The notes under the pieces were generated by a model. It did no database searches and was not told the DNA's origin. It saw only the letters and a list, made by a program, of their open reading frames with translations. Shown piece by piece: positions 17,001 through 26,212 of a stretch of DNA of 64,000 nucleotides. Source of the stretch: Bradyrhizobium sp. NAS80.1. Lineage in GTDB: Bacteria > Pseudomonadota > Alphaproteobacteria > Rhizobiales > Xanthobacteraceae. Where the stretch lies: positions 1 to 64,000 of the forward strand of contig NZ_LGHL01000109.1 in the NCBI RefSeq assembly GCF_001908205.1, in the 5' to 3' direction. The first letter of the stretch is position 1; each line of letters starts with the position of its first letter. The translations under genes were made by a program, and so were the position numbers.

Positions 17001-18176
17001 ATGAGTCCAGCATCTTCACATGCTCTCAAGCACCCGCCGGTCACGGCGCCCTCCGAGCCGGCGGGTGCGCCTTCTGATTTTCCCGCCGATTTTCCCGAGC
17101 TTGGCGTAGCTATCGACCGCGCGCGCAGGCGCGGGCGGGGCGCACAGTCCAATGCCAGCGGCCGCTTTGAGGCCGAGGCGCGCGTTGCCTTCGACGATGG
17201 CTGGCAGAGCCTGGAGGAGCTGCCGCCGTTCAAGACCACGGTCGGGCTCGACACCTCGCGCAAGGTGATCACCCGCAACGACTCTCCCGACATCGGCTTC
17301 GACCGCTCGATCAATCCCTATCGCGGCTGCGAGCACGGCTGTGTCTATTGCTTCGCGCGGCCGACCCACGCCTATCTCGGCCTGTCGCCGGGGCTCGACT
17401 TCGAATCGAAGCTGTTCGCCAAGCCCGAGGCTCCGGCCCTGCTTGAGAAGGAGCTCGCCGCTCCCGGTTACGAGCCGCGGATGATCGCGATCGGTACCAA
17501 CACCGATCCCTATCAGCCGATCGAGCGCGAGCGCAAAATCATGCGCGGCATTCTCGAGGTGCTGGAGCGTACCGGCCATCCCGTCGGCATCGTCACCAAA
17601 TCCGCGCTGGTCGTGCGCGACATCGACATTCTCGCGCGCATGGCCAAGCGCAACCTCGCCAAGGTCGCGATCTCGGTCACCTCGCTCGATCCGAAGCTCG
17701 CGCGCACCATGGAGCCACGGGCGTCGACGCCACCGAAGCGGCTGGAGGCGCTGAAGCAGCTCTCGGACGCCGGCATTCCGACCACCGTGATGGTCGCGCC
17801 CGTGATTCCCGCGCTGAACGATTCCGAGATCGAGCGCATCCTCGATGCGGCGGCTCATGCCGGCGTCAAGGAAGCCTCCTACGTGCTGCTGCGGCTGCCG
17901 CTGGAGGTGCGCGATCTCTTCCGTGAATGGCTGATGGCCAATTATCCGGACCGCTATCGCCACGTCTTTACTTTGATCCGCGACATGCGCGGCGGTCGCG
18001 ACTACGATTCGAAATGGGGCGAGCGGATGAAGGGAACCGGTCCGATGGCCTGGACCATCGGCCGCCGCTTCGAGATCGCCTGCGAAAGGCTCGGGCTGAA
18101 CAAGCGGCGATCCAAGCTGACGACGGATCATTTTGCGAGACCCAAGCGGAACGGCGATCAGCTCAGCCTGTTCTGA
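17001..18176 (+). CDS. PA0069-family radical SAM protein
   Basis: 391 residues from ATG 17001. NPYRGCEHGCVYCFARPTH at about residues 105-123 carries the CxxxCxxC cluster that binds the [4Fe-4S] of radical SAM enzymes; AIGTNTDPYQPIER is the second family block and SVTSLDPKLARTMEPRASTP the third. The family resembles SplB-like enzymes but its substrate is not established. A LexA-type box sits in its promoter, which suggests a role in the DNA damage response. The VOC-family gene follows after 24 bases and is probably cotranscribed. Confidence 0.88.
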   Translation: MSPASSHALKHPPVTAPSEPAGAPSDFPADFPELGVAIDRARRRGRGAQSNASGRFEAEARVAFDDGWQSLEELPPFKTTVGLDTSRKVITRNDSPDIGFDRSINPYRGCEHGCVYCFARPTHAYLGLSPGLDFESKLFAKPEAPALLEKELAAPGYEPRMIAIGTNTDPYQPIERERKIMRGILEVLERTGHPVGIVTKSALVVRDIDILARMAKRNLAKVAISVTSLDPKLARTMEPRASTPPKRLEALKQLSDAGIPTTVMVAPVIPALNDSEIERILDAAAHAGVKEASYVLLRLPLEVRDLFREWLMANYPDRYRHVFTLIRDMRGGRDYDSKWGERMKGTGPMAWTIGRRFEIACERLGLNKRRSKLTTDHFARPKRNGDQLSLF

Positions 18177-18200
18177 GCGGCGAAGTGGAAGAGGCATAGC

Positions 18201-18656
18201 ATGAGTAAAGAACTACCGGTCCCGGTGCCGCGGCTCACCGTCATCACGCTGGGCGTGAGTGACATCCGCGCCAGTATCGCTTTTTACGACGCGCTCGGCT
18301 TCTCGCGCCGGCTGAAGGTGACCGGCGAAGCCGTCGCCTTCTTCGACACCGGCGGTCCGGTGCTCGCCTTGTATCCCTGGGATCAGCTCGCGGCCGACGC
18401 CGCGTTACCGGACAATCCGAGGCCAGCGGCCTTCCGCGGCGTCACGCTCGCCTGGAACTGTCGCGCGCGTGAGGAGGTCGACGCGGTGCTGGCTTTCGCC
18501 GTCAGCAAGGGAGCCGCGCTGCTGAAAGCGGCGCATGAGACCGACTACGGCGGCTATTCCGGTTATTTTACCGACCCCGACGGCCATCCCTGGGAGGTCG
18601 TGGTCGCGCCCGGCATCGAGGTCGGCGAGGACCGGCGGGTGCATCTGGCGGAGTAG
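18201..18656 (+). CDS. VOC-family (glyoxalase/bleomycin-resistance fold) protein
   Basis: 151 residues. Two βαβββ units are visible: VITLGVSDIRASIAFYDALGF at the start, and YSGYFTDPDGHPWEVVVAPG near the end, with metal ligand candidates in the DPDGHPWEV block. Such proteins bind or convert small electrophiles or act as immunity proteins; the substrate is unknown. It follows the radical SAM gene by 24 bases. Confidence 0.8.
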   Translation: MSKELPVPVPRLTVITLGVSDIRASIAFYDALGFSRRLKVTGEAVAFFDTGGPVLALYPWDQLAADAALPDNPRPAAFRGVTLAWNCRAREEVDAVLAFAVSKGAALLKAAHETDYGGYSGYFTDPDGHPWEVVVAPGIEVGEDRRVHLAE

Positions 18657-18732
18657 GCCACTGGCCTGAATATCGGGAATTGTCCGGGGTTCCCGGTTGC
18701 GCTGGCCAGCCCGCTTGCGCACGATACCGGCC

Positions 18733-19605
18733 ATGATTCGAGATAAATCCGCCAAGAAGCCGGCCAAGGGCGCTCCTAAGAAGGATGTTGCCAAGAAGGC
18801 TACGTCTGCGAAGGCGACAAAGGCTTCCGCGACCAAGGCTTCTGCGAGCACTTTGACCGGCAAGGGCGTGGGCAGGAAGGGCGTCATCACCGTCGCTTCG
18901 CCGAGTTTTCGCCGCGAGCGGGCGCTGATCAAGCGCGGCGTCTGGCCGGTCGCGGGCTGCGACGAGGCCGGCCGCGGGCCGCTCGCCGGCCCCGTGGTGG
19001 CGGCCGCGGTGATTCTCGACCCCAACCGCATTCCGCGTGGCATCGACGATTCCAAGCGCCTGACGGCGGAGGAGCGCGAAAAGCTGTTCGACAAGATCTG
19101 CGCCACCGCGCAGGTCTCGGTCGCCGTCGCCTCGCCCTCGCGAATCGACCGCGACAACATCCTGCGCGCCTCGCTATGGGCGCTGAAGCGCGCCGTGGTG
19201 GCGCTGCCCGAGGCGCCCCGCCACGTCTTCGTCGATGGCCGCGACCGGCTCGATACGGCCTGCGACTGCGAGGCCGTGATCGGCGGCGACGGGATTGTCC
19301 TGTCGATTGCGGCGGCTTCCATCGTCGCAAAGGTGACGCGCGACCGTCTGATGTGCGCGCTGGCGCAGGACTGCCCCGGCTACGGTTTTGAGCAGCACAA
19401 GGGCTACGGCGTTCCCGAGCATCTCGACGCCCTCGACCGCCTCGGCCCCTCCATCCACCACCGCAGCTTCTTCGCGCCGGTCGCCGCCGCCCGCGCCAAG
19501 CACATGCCCTGGACCGTCGAGCCGGTGCGGGACTTGTTTTCTGTCACCGAGATTGAGGTGCAGGTCGAAGCGAGCGTGGAAGTCGACGCGTCGGCGGAGC
19601 TCTAG
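18733..19605 (+). CDS. rnhB: Ribonuclease HII with a Lys/Ala-rich N-terminal tail
   Basis: 290 residues from ATG 18733. The catalytic domain starts near residue 70: VAGCDEAGRGPLAGPVV (first two catalytic acids), DDSKRLTAEER, and the later HVFVDGRD and SIAAASIVAKVTRD motifs. It cuts RNA at ribonucleotides in DNA. The first 55 residues are a run of Lys, Ala, Ser and Thr (AKKATSAKATKASATKASAS) without acidic residues, like the tail of bacterial histone H1-like proteins, and are absent from the usual 200-220 residue enzyme. The tail may add nucleic-acid affinity. Confidence 0.92.
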   Translation: MIRDKSAKKPAKGAPKKDVAKKATSAKATKASATKASASTLTGKGVGRKGVITVASPSFRRERALIKRGVWPVAGCDEAGRGPLAGPVVAAAVILDPNRIPRGIDDSKRLTAEEREKLFDKICATAQVSVAVASPSRIDRDNILRASLWALKRAVVALPEAPRHVFVDGRDRLDTACDCEAVIGGDGIVLSIAAASIVAKVTRDRLMCALAQDCPGYGFEQHKGYGVPEHLDALDRLGPSIHHRSFFAPVAAARAKHMPWTVEPVRDLFSVTEIEVQVEASVEVDASAEL

Positions 19606-19757
19606 GATTTATCCTTCAGGGGAGAAGAGTTGCCGCGCTTCTCCCTGAATGCTTCCACGGAAGTCCAGTTGCCACGACGAGCAGCGCCCTTTATCAAAAT
19701 ACGGGTGAGCGAATAGGGCCGGCTGGACGGGTTGGCTGCATCTTTCGGACGTTGCAT
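19602..19757 (-). CDS. Possible small basic protein
   Basis: 51 residues from an ATG at 19757 whose first bases overlap the divergent ATG at 19756 (GCATGC). The composition is very basic (RILIKGAARRGNW, EAFREKRG), plausible for a nucleic-acid-binding small protein, and the frame ends on rnhB's 3' end. There is no family recognition; it could be chance. Confidence 0.3.
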   Translation of the reverse strand: MQRPKDAANPSSRPYSLTRILIKGAARRGNWTSVEAFREKRGNSSPLKDKS

Positions 19758-21264
19758 GCGGTTTACCTCCCTGGTCATCGAGCTCATTCGCGCCCGGCCG
19801 CGGCTGATCGTGTGGATCGCCGTGCTGCTCCAGGCCGCGATGTGGCTGTTCGTGGCGCTGGTGTTCTACCGCAGCCCGCCCGGCAGCCTCGCGACGCTGC
19901 TGGCCTTTGGCCGCGAATACCAGGTCGGCACCGATCTCGGTCCGCCCTTGCCGATCTGGCTTGCCGACATCGCCTATCGCGCCGCCAGCGGCCACATGTT
20001 CGGCGTCTATGTGCTGGCCGAGCTCTGCGAGATCGCGACCTTCATCGCGCTCTATCATCTCTCCCGTGCCGTGGTCGGCTCGCAGCAGGCGGTGCTCGCG
20101 GTGCTGCTGACCATGACGGTGCTGGCGTTCTCCTCGCCCGCGCTCGACTTCGGGCCGCTGGTGCTGGCGCGGCCGCTATGGGCGCTGCTGCTGTTGCATT
20201 CCTGGCAAATCATCGGCCAGCGCCGCGGCAACGCCTGGTTCGCCTGGTCGATCGAGGCGGGCCTGCTGCTGCTCACCACGCCCGCAGCGATCTTCCTCCT
20301 CTTGCTGCTCGTCGTCTTCGCGATCTCGACCGCCGGCGGCCGGCGGACGCTGCGTGCGCTCGATCCACTGTTCGCGCTGGTCGTCGTCGCCGTCCTCGCG
20401 CTGCCCTACGCGGTCTGGCTGATGCGCGCCGAGACGCTGGTCCTTCCAGCGCTGCCGCGAGTCGCCGAGCTGAACGCCCGCGCGATCCACGCGGCTTGGC
20501 TGCTCGGAGGGCTCGTGCTTGGGGCTGCGGCAATCCCGGCGCTGACCTTCCTCAACACGCGCCTGTTCGTCGCCAAGGGCGAGGAGGCGCCGATCATCTT
20601 CCGGCCGCCGGTCGAGCCGCTGGCGCGCAACTTCGTCTATTTCTTCGCGCTTGCCCCGGCGCTCGGTGCGGTGCTGATCTCGGGCCTGCTCGGGCTCGAT
20701 TCTGTCGTGGGCGGGGCCGGTGTCGTGCTGGTCATGTCCGGGCTTGCCGTGGTCGTCACGGCCGGTGACCTCATCGCGATGCGCCGCGCGCGGATGCTGC
20801 GGATGGTGTGGGCCGCAGCTGTCGTGGCGCCTGCGATCGGTGTCGTGCTCGCCGTGCTTTTCTTGCCCTGGACCGGCGTCCATGAGATCGCGACCTCGAT
20901 GCCGGCGCGCGCGATCTCGGATTTCTTCGACGAGAGCTTTGCCCGCCGCACCAATCATCGCCTGCGCGCGGTCGCCGGCGAGACCCAGCTTGCGAGCCTG
21001 ATCGCGCTGCATTCGGGCCGGCCGCATCTGTTCATCGACGCCCAGCCCGCGCGTACGCCGTGGATGACGCCGGCCAAATTCAGCGAGACCGGCGGCGTCG
21101 TGGTCTGGCGCGCCTCCGACACCGCCGGCACCCCACCGCCCGAAATCCTCGCGCGCTTCCCGGGCATCGTGCCCGAAGTGCCGCGCGCCTTCGAATGGTT
21201 GGTGACCGGACGCCAGCAGCTGCTGCGCGTCGGCTGGGCCATCGTACGGCCGAAGGGGACGTAG
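19756..21264 (+). CDS. Membrane glycosyltransferase (ArnT/PMT-like, GT39 type)
   Basis: 502 residues from ATG 19756. About ten hydrophobic helices are visible, beginning with RLIVWIAVLLQAAMWLFVALVFY. The loop after the first helix (AFGREYQVGTDLGPPLPIWLADIAY) corresponds to the D/E-rich first loop of GT-C enzymes that use polyprenyl-phosphate sugars, and the C-terminal 120 residues form an exported domain. It probably transfers a sugar to a lipid or protein outside the cytoplasm; the substrate is unknown. Confidence 0.75.
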   Translation: MRFTSLVIELIRARPRLIVWIAVLLQAAMWLFVALVFYRSPPGSLATLLAFGREYQVGTDLGPPLPIWLADIAYRAASGHMFGVYVLAELCEIATFIALYHLSRAVVGSQQAVLAVLLTMTVLAFSSPALDFGPLVLARPLWALLLLHSWQIIGQRRGNAWFAWSIEAGLLLLTTPAAIFLLLLLVVFAISTAGGRRTLRALDPLFALVVVAVLALPYAVWLMRAETLVLPALPRVAELNARAIHAAWLLGGLVLGAAAIPALTFLNTRLFVAKGEEAPIIFRPPVEPLARNFVYFFALAPALGAVLISGLLGLDSVVGGAGVVLVMSGLAVVVTAGDLIAMRRARMLRMVWAAAVVAPAIGVVLAVLFLPWTGVHEIATSMPARAISDFFDESFARRTNHRLRAVAGETQLASLIALHSGRPHLFIDAQPARTPWMTPAKFSETGGVVVWRASDTAGTPPPEILARFPGIVPEVPRAFEWLVTGRQQLLRVGWAIVRPKGT

Positions 21265-21270
21265 TTGCTC

Positions 21271-21430
21271 TCGTGCCCCGGACGCAGCGCGGCATGCAAT
21301 GCTGCGCTGCTGAGCCGGGGCCCATCTTTCAGCGGATACATGGGTCCCGGCTCTGCGATGCAGCGCCATAGCGCGTCAAAGACGCGCGTGAACGCGCTGG
21401 TGGCGCTGCATCGCGTCCGGGACACGAGAG
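21271..21430. repeat. Intergenic inverted repeat (GTGCCCCGGACGC type)
   Basis: GTGCCCCGGACGCAGCGCGGC faces GCGTCCGGGACACGAG about 140 bases away, with inner hairpins (CGTCAAAGACG; GCTGAGCCGGGGCCC / GGGTCCCGGCTC). It lies between the convergent GT39 and uracil-DNA glycosylase genes. A short copy is at 31471-31521. Confidence 0.6.
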
Positions 21431-21432
21431 CA

Positions 21433-22238
21433 TTATCCCGCCAGCACTTTCGCGATCGTCCGCAGGTCCTGCCAGGCCAGCCGCTTGTACGACGGCGAGC
21501 GCAACAGATAGGCGGGGTGGAAGGTCGGCAGCGCGCGGATGGTGCGTTGACCCGTGTCGTAGTCGAACCAGCGGCCGCGGGTGCGCATGATGCCTTCGCG
21601 GGTCGAGAGCAGCGTCTGCGTCGAGGGATTGCCGAGCGTCACCAGCAGATCCGGGTTCGCGAGCTCGATATGGCGCTGGATGAAGGGCAGGCAGATCTGC
21701 GTCTCCTGCGGCGTCGGCGTCCGGTTGCCGGGCGGCCGCCAGGGAATGACGTTGGTGATGTAGGCCGTGGTGCGGTTGAGCCCGATCGCGCCGATCATGA
21801 GGTCGAGCAGCTTGCCGCTGCGCCCGACGAAGGGCAGCCCCTCGATGTCCTCGTCGCGGCCCGGTGCTTCGCCGACGAACATGATGCGCGCCTGCGGATT
21901 GCCGTCGGCGAACACCAGCCGCGTCGCGGTGTGTTTCAGCGCGCAGCCCTCGAAGCTCTGCATCAGCTCGCGCAGCGCCTCCAGCGTCGGTGCGGTGCGC
22001 GCAGCTTCCCGTGCCGAGGCGATCGCGACGTCGGGCGCCGGTGCGGCCTCGCCGCGCATGACCGCGGGCGCGGCGACCGGCCGCGGAGCCTGGCCGGCGG
22101 TGGTGGGCGCGGGGCCGGAGGCGGGGCGTCCACTTCCGCCAGGCGGTCAATTGGTTCCTCCGCCAGCGCGCAGTCGACACCCGCCTCCAGATAGAAGGCC
22201 AGGAGCTCGCGGACGGTGGGGGCGGGTTCGGGGATCAT
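21433..22238 (-). CDS. Uracil-DNA glycosylase (family 4 type), frameshifted
   Basis: The catalytic part (21433 to about 22060) is intact: MFVGEAPGRDEDIEGLPFVGRSGKLLD, NVIPWRPPGNRTPTPQE, and TFHPAYLLRSP near the end are the family motifs. The enzyme removes uracil from DNA. The normal start, MIPEPAPTVRELLAFYLEAG from ATG 22238, is in another frame and continues to about DRLAEVDAPP. One base must be lost or gained between about 22065 and 22146, a G/C-rich Pro/Ala linker. The linker is not conserved, so only the frame, not the fold, is affected. Confidence 0.85.
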
Positions 22239-22373
22239 GGGAAAGTCTGACTATTAGTTCAGTTTAGGCCGCCTTGCATCCCAGCGGAACGCATTTCCGT
22301 GGTTGTCCTACCCGGAAAAATCGGAAACAAGGGAGCGCAAATGACAAGGAACCGTCTCAAGGGCTGAGATCAG

Positions 22374-24035
22374 ATGAGCACCGAAGAACTTCCCCCGCGC
22401 GAATCTATGGAATTCGACGTCGTCATCGTCGGCGCCGGCCCCTCGGGCCTGTCGGCCGCGATCCGGCTGAAGCAGCTCAACGCCGATCTCAACGTCGTTT
22501 TGGTGGAGAAGGGCTCCGAGGTCGGTGCGCATATTCTCTCGGGCGCCGTGATCGACCCCGCCGGGCTCGACAAGCTGATTCCCGACTGGCGCGAGGATTC
22601 CGACTGCCCGCTGAAGACGCAGGTCAAGGACGACCGCTTCTACTGGATGACGGGTGGCGGCGCGATCAAGCTGCCGAACTTCATCATGCCGCCGCTGATG
22701 AACAATCATCACTGCTATATCGGCTCGCTCGGCAATGTCTGCCGCTGGCTGGGGCGGAAGGCCGAGGCGCTCGGCGTCGAGATCTACCCGGGCTTTGCCG
22801 CCGCCGAGGTGCTCTATGACGAGGAGGGCAAGGTCAGGGGCATCGCCACCGGCGACATGGGCATCGGCCGCGACGGCAAGCCGAAGGACTCATTTACCCG
22901 TGGCATGGAATTGCTCGGCAAGTACACGCTGTTCGCCGAAGGCGCGCGCGGCAGCCTGACCAAGCAGCTCATGGCGAAGTTCGCACTCGATTCCAAGAGC
23001 GAGCCGGCGAAGTTCGGCATCGGCCTCAAGGAAGTCTGGCAGATCGACCCCGCCAAGCACCAGAAGGGCATGATCCAGCATTCGTTCGGCTGGCCGCTCG
23101 ACCTGAAGACCGGCGGCGGCTCGTTCCTCTATCACTACGACGACAATCTCGTCGCGGTCGGCTTCGTCGTGCACTTGAACTACGACGATCCGTATCTGTC
23201 GCCGTTCGACGAGTTCCAGCGCTTCAAGACGCATCCCTCGATCCGCGGCACCTTCGAAGGCGCCAAGCGGCTCGCCTATGGCGCGCGCGCCATCACCGAG
23301 GGCGGCTACCAGTCGGTGCCGAAGCTCAGCTTCCCCGGCGGCGCGCTGATCGGCTGCGCGGCGGGCTTCGTCAACGTGCCCCGCATCAAGGGCGTGCACA
23401 ATGCGATGGGCACCGGCATGCTCGCCGCCGAGCACGTCGCAGGCGCGATCGCGGCCGATCGCGCCAATGACGAGATCGTCGAGTACGAGAACGCGTGGCG
23501 CCAATCCTCCGTGGGCAAGGACCTGTTCCTGGTCCGCAACGTCAAGCCGCTGTGGTCGAAGTTCGGCACCGTGCTCGGCGTCGCGCTTGGTGGCTTCGAC
23601 ATGTGGTGCAACACGCTGTTCGGTGCCTCGCTGTTCGGCACGCAGTCGCATGGCAAGCCCGACCGCTCCACGCTCGATCCGGCCAAGCAGCATGCACCCA
23701 GGAACTATCCGAAGCCGGACGGCAAGATCTCGTTCGACAAGCTGTCCTCCGTGTTCCTGTCCAACACCAATCATGAGGAGGACCAGCCGGTCCATCTCCG
23801 GGTGGCCGACATGAACCTGCAGAAGACGTCCGAGCATGACGTCTTTGCCGGTCCCTCGAATCGCTATTGCCCGGCCGGCGTCTATGAGTGGGTCGAGGAG
23901 GGCGGAAGCCCGCGCTACCAGATCAACGCCCAGAACTGCGTCCACTGCAAAACCTGCGACGTGAAGGATCCCAACGGCAACATCACCTGGGTTCCCCCGG
24001 AGGGTGGCGGCGGCCCGAACTACGAGGCCATGTAA
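22374..24035 (+). CDS. etfD: Electron transfer flavoprotein-ubiquinone oxidoreductase
   Basis: 553 residues, full family length. The FAD motif VVIVGAGPSGLSAAIRL is at about residues 15-31; the ubiquinone-binding middle carries GGYQSVPKLSFPGGALIG; the C-terminal ferredoxin-like part has RYCPAGVYEW followed by NCVHCKTCDVKDP, the four Cys of the [4Fe-4S] cluster. It sits on the inner membrane and passes electrons from acyl-CoA and other dehydrogenases via ETF to ubiquinone. It is a single gene, with no etfAB nearby. Confidence 0.96.
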   Translation: MSTEELPPRESMEFDVVIVGAGPSGLSAAIRLKQLNADLNVVLVEKGSEVGAHILSGAVIDPAGLDKLIPDWREDSDCPLKTQVKDDRFYWMTGGGAIKLPNFIMPPLMNNHHCYIGSLGNVCRWLGRKAEALGVEIYPGFAAAEVLYDEEGKVRGIATGDMGIGRDGKPKDSFTRGMELLGKYTLFAEGARGSLTKQLMAKFALDSKSEPAKFGIGLKEVWQIDPAKHQKGMIQHSFGWPLDLKTGGGSFLYHYDDNLVAVGFVVHLNYDDPYLSPFDEFQRFKTHPSIRGTFEGAKRLAYGARAITEGGYQSVPKLSFPGGALIGCAAGFVNVPRIKGVHNAMGTGMLAAEHVAGAIAADRANDEIVEYENAWRQSSVGKDLFLVRNVKPLWSKFGTVLGVALGGFDMWCNTLFGASLFGTQSHGKPDRSTLDPAKQHAPRNYPKPDGKISFDKLSSVFLSNTNHEEDQPVHLRVADMNLQKTSEHDVFAGPSNRYCPAGVYEWVEEGGSPRYQINAQNCVHCKTCDVKDPNGNITWVPPEGGGGPNYEAM

Positions 24036-24329
24036 GGGCGCCAAGTGACCAAATAGGTCACGAAGGGTGATGTAGCGCACGTTCGCGTGAGAACGGGGGC
24101 GCGGCACGCGGTCGCGGCCACGATAAGGCCATAGTAGCAGCGTCTTGGGGCTCGACTGGCCGATTTGGAGCGTGCGGAGGGGACCGCACGGTCCGAATCC
24201 TTGCGGTGAAGCGCCAAAAGCGGCATTGTCCGGCCCGACGGTTCCGGGTCCCGATGCCACCGGCCGCGTTCGCATGCGAGACGGCCTACTGCTGCAAACC
24301 CAGGCACCACCAACTCAAGGCGAGCCCTG
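24036..24329. other. Intergenic region before the TPR gene
   Basis: 294 bases without an acceptable gene. Apart from the 17-base palindrome and GC-rich inverted stretches (GTGCGGAGGGGACCGCAC near 24170-24192) I see no recognisable structure. A long leader or promoter for the TPR protein gene is the likely content. Confidence 0.4.
24045..24061. promoter_or_regulatory. Perfect 17-base palindrome after the ETF-QO gene
   Basis: GTGACC (24045-24050), AAATA, GGTCAC (24056-24061) begins ten bases after the stop codon. No T-run follows, so a plain terminator is unlikely. It could be an operator for the TPR gene 270 bases downstream. Confidence 0.35.
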
Positions 24330-26126
24330 ATGTTTTCAAATCGTTTCAACCGCTGGACTGCTGCTGCCATCGCCCTGATGGGCACCGCGATCGCAACAGT
24401 CCCCGGCGCGGTCCTGGCGCAGACGCCGGACCATCCGTCCGACACGGCGGCGCAGTTTCCGAGCCGAAACGATCTGAAGTCGCTCACGACCTCGGGCAGC
24501 TATCTCGCCGCCCGCCACGCCAGCGTCGAGCGCGACGCGGCTTCGGCCGCCGCCTTCTACCGCTCGGCGCTCCGCACCGATCCGAAGAACAACGAGCTAC
24601 TCGACCGCGCCTTCATCTCCTCGGTCGCCGACGGTGACATCGACGAGGCGGTCAAGCTCGCCGAGCGCATCCTCACGATCGACAAGACCAACCGCGTCGC
24701 GCGTCTGGTCGTCGGGGTGCGTGATCTCAAGCTGAAGAAGTACGCGACCGCGCAGACCAATATCAATCAGTCGATCCGCGGTCCGATCACAGATTTGGTC
24801 GCCACGCTCCTGTCCGGCTGGGCCGCCTACGGTGCGGGCGATGCCAAGGGCGCTGTTGCTACCATCGACAAGCTGGCCGGCCCGGAATGGTATCCGCTGT
24901 TCAAGGACCTCCACGCCGGCATGATCCTCGAACTCGCCGGCAAGGAGAAGGACGCAGGCACTCGCTTCGAGCGCGCCTACAAGCTCGACGATTCCATGCT
25001 GCGCGTGACCGAGGCCTATGCACGCTGGCTGTCGCGCAACAAGGATGCCGCCGCTGCGACCACCGTCTATGAGGCTTTCGACAAGAAGCTCGCCCGCCAT
25101 CCGCTGGTCGTGGAAGGGCTGCGCGAGACCCGCGCCGGCAAGAAGATGCCGCCGCTGGTCGACTCCGCGCAGGCCGGCGCCGCCGAAGCGCTGTACGGCA
25201 TCGGCGCGACGCTGACCCGCCGCGGCGGCGAGGATCTGGCGCTGGTCTATCTCCAGCTCTCGCTCTATCTCCAGCCCACTCATCCGCTGGCGCTGCTCTC
25301 GCTCGCCGACCTCTATGAGTCGGTGAAGCGGCCGCAGATGGCGATCAAGATCTATGAGCGCGTGCCCTCGAGCTCGCCTCTGAAGCGCAACGCGCAGATC
25401 CAGCTCGCCATTGACCTCGATTCCGCCGACCGCACCGACGAGGCGATCAAGATCCTCAAGGGCGTCACGTCAGACGATTCCAAGGATCTCGAAGCCATCA
25501 TGGCGCTCGGCAATATCGAGCGCGGCCGCAAGAAATTCGGCGACTGCGGTACGACTTATTCGCAGGGCATCGAGGTTCTGCCGGCCGGCAACGACAAGGC
25601 CAACAGCGTCTGGTACTATTATCGCGGCATCTGCGAGGAGCGCTCCAAGCAGTGGGCCAAAGCCGAAGCCGACATGAAGAAGGCGCTCGAGCTGCAACCC
25701 GACCAGCCTCATGTCCTCAACTATCTCGGCTATTCCTGGATCGACCAGGGCGTGAACCTCGACGAAGGCATGAAGATGATCAAGCGCGCCGTCGAGCAGC
25801 GTCCCGACGACGGCTACATCGTCGACTCCCTTGGCTGGGCCTATTACCGCATCGGCAATTACGAGGAGGCGGTGAAGAACCTCGAGCGCGCGATCGACCT
25901 CAAGCCCGAGGATCCCACCATCAACGATCACCTTGGCGACGCCTATTGGCGCGTCGGTCGCACGCTGGAGGCCAAATTCCAGTGGTCGCATGCCCGCGAC
26001 CTCAAGCCCGAGCCGGATGACCTTCCGAAGATCGAGGCCAAGATTGCCAACGGTCTCACCGAGGACAATTCGAACTCTTCAGCGGCACAGGCCGAGAAGA
26101 AGAAGGACGACGGCAAGGGCGGTTGA
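24330..26126 (+). CDS. Exported tetratricopeptide-repeat protein
   Basis: 598 residues. The N-terminus is a signal peptide (basic start, then AAAIALMGTAIATVPGAVLA, cleavage before QTP near residue 31). The rest is helical repeats; clear TPR units are at about residues 390-545 (e.g. VWYYYRGICEERSKQWAKAEADMKKALELQPDQP and GYIVDSLGWAYYRIGNYEEAVKNLERAIDLKPEDP). It is likely a periplasmic protein-protein scaffold; a Lys-rich tail ends the protein. ispE follows about 90 bases later, after repeat family B. Confidence 0.85.
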   Translation: MFSNRFNRWTAAAIALMGTAIATVPGAVLAQTPDHPSDTAAQFPSRNDLKSLTTSGSYLAARHASVERDAASAAAFYRSALRTDPKNNELLDRAFISSVADGDIDEAVKLAERILTIDKTNRVARLVVGVRDLKLKKYATAQTNINQSIRGPITDLVATLLSGWAAYGAGDAKGAVATIDKLAGPEWYPLFKDLHAGMILELAGKEKDAGTRFERAYKLDDSMLRVTEAYARWLSRNKDAAAATTVYEAFDKKLARHPLVVEGLRETRAGKKMPPLVDSAQAGAAEALYGIGATLTRRGGEDLALVYLQLSLYLQPTHPLALLSLADLYESVKRPQMAIKIYERVPSSSPLKRNAQIQLAIDLDSADRTDEAIKILKGVTSDDSKDLEAIMALGNIERGRKKFGDCGTTYSQGIEVLPAGNDKANSVWYYYRGICEERSKQWAKAEADMKKALELQPDQPHVLNYLGYSWIDQGVNLDEGMKMIKRAVEQRPDDGYIVDSLGWAYYRIGNYEEAVKNLERAIDLKPEDPTINDHLGDAYWRVGRTLEAKFQWSHARDLKPEPDDLPKIEAKIANGLTEDNSNSSAAQAEKKKDDGKGG

Positions 26127-26133
26127 TCCAGAC

Positions 26134-26179
26134 GCATGATCCGGAAAAGTGCGTAGCGGTTTTCCGATAAGATCATGCG
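26134..26179. repeat. Dispersed repeat family B, copy 1
   Basis: GCATGATCCGGAAAAGTG...CGGTTTTCCGATAAGATCATGC: outer arms GCATGATC / GATCATGC and inner GGAAAAGTG...GTTTTCC form a hairpin. A second copy, inverted, is at 29508-29551. Confidence 0.8.
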
Positions 26180-26212
26180 CGACAAAGAAGTGCGTTTGGG
26201 GGTTGGTCGCCA

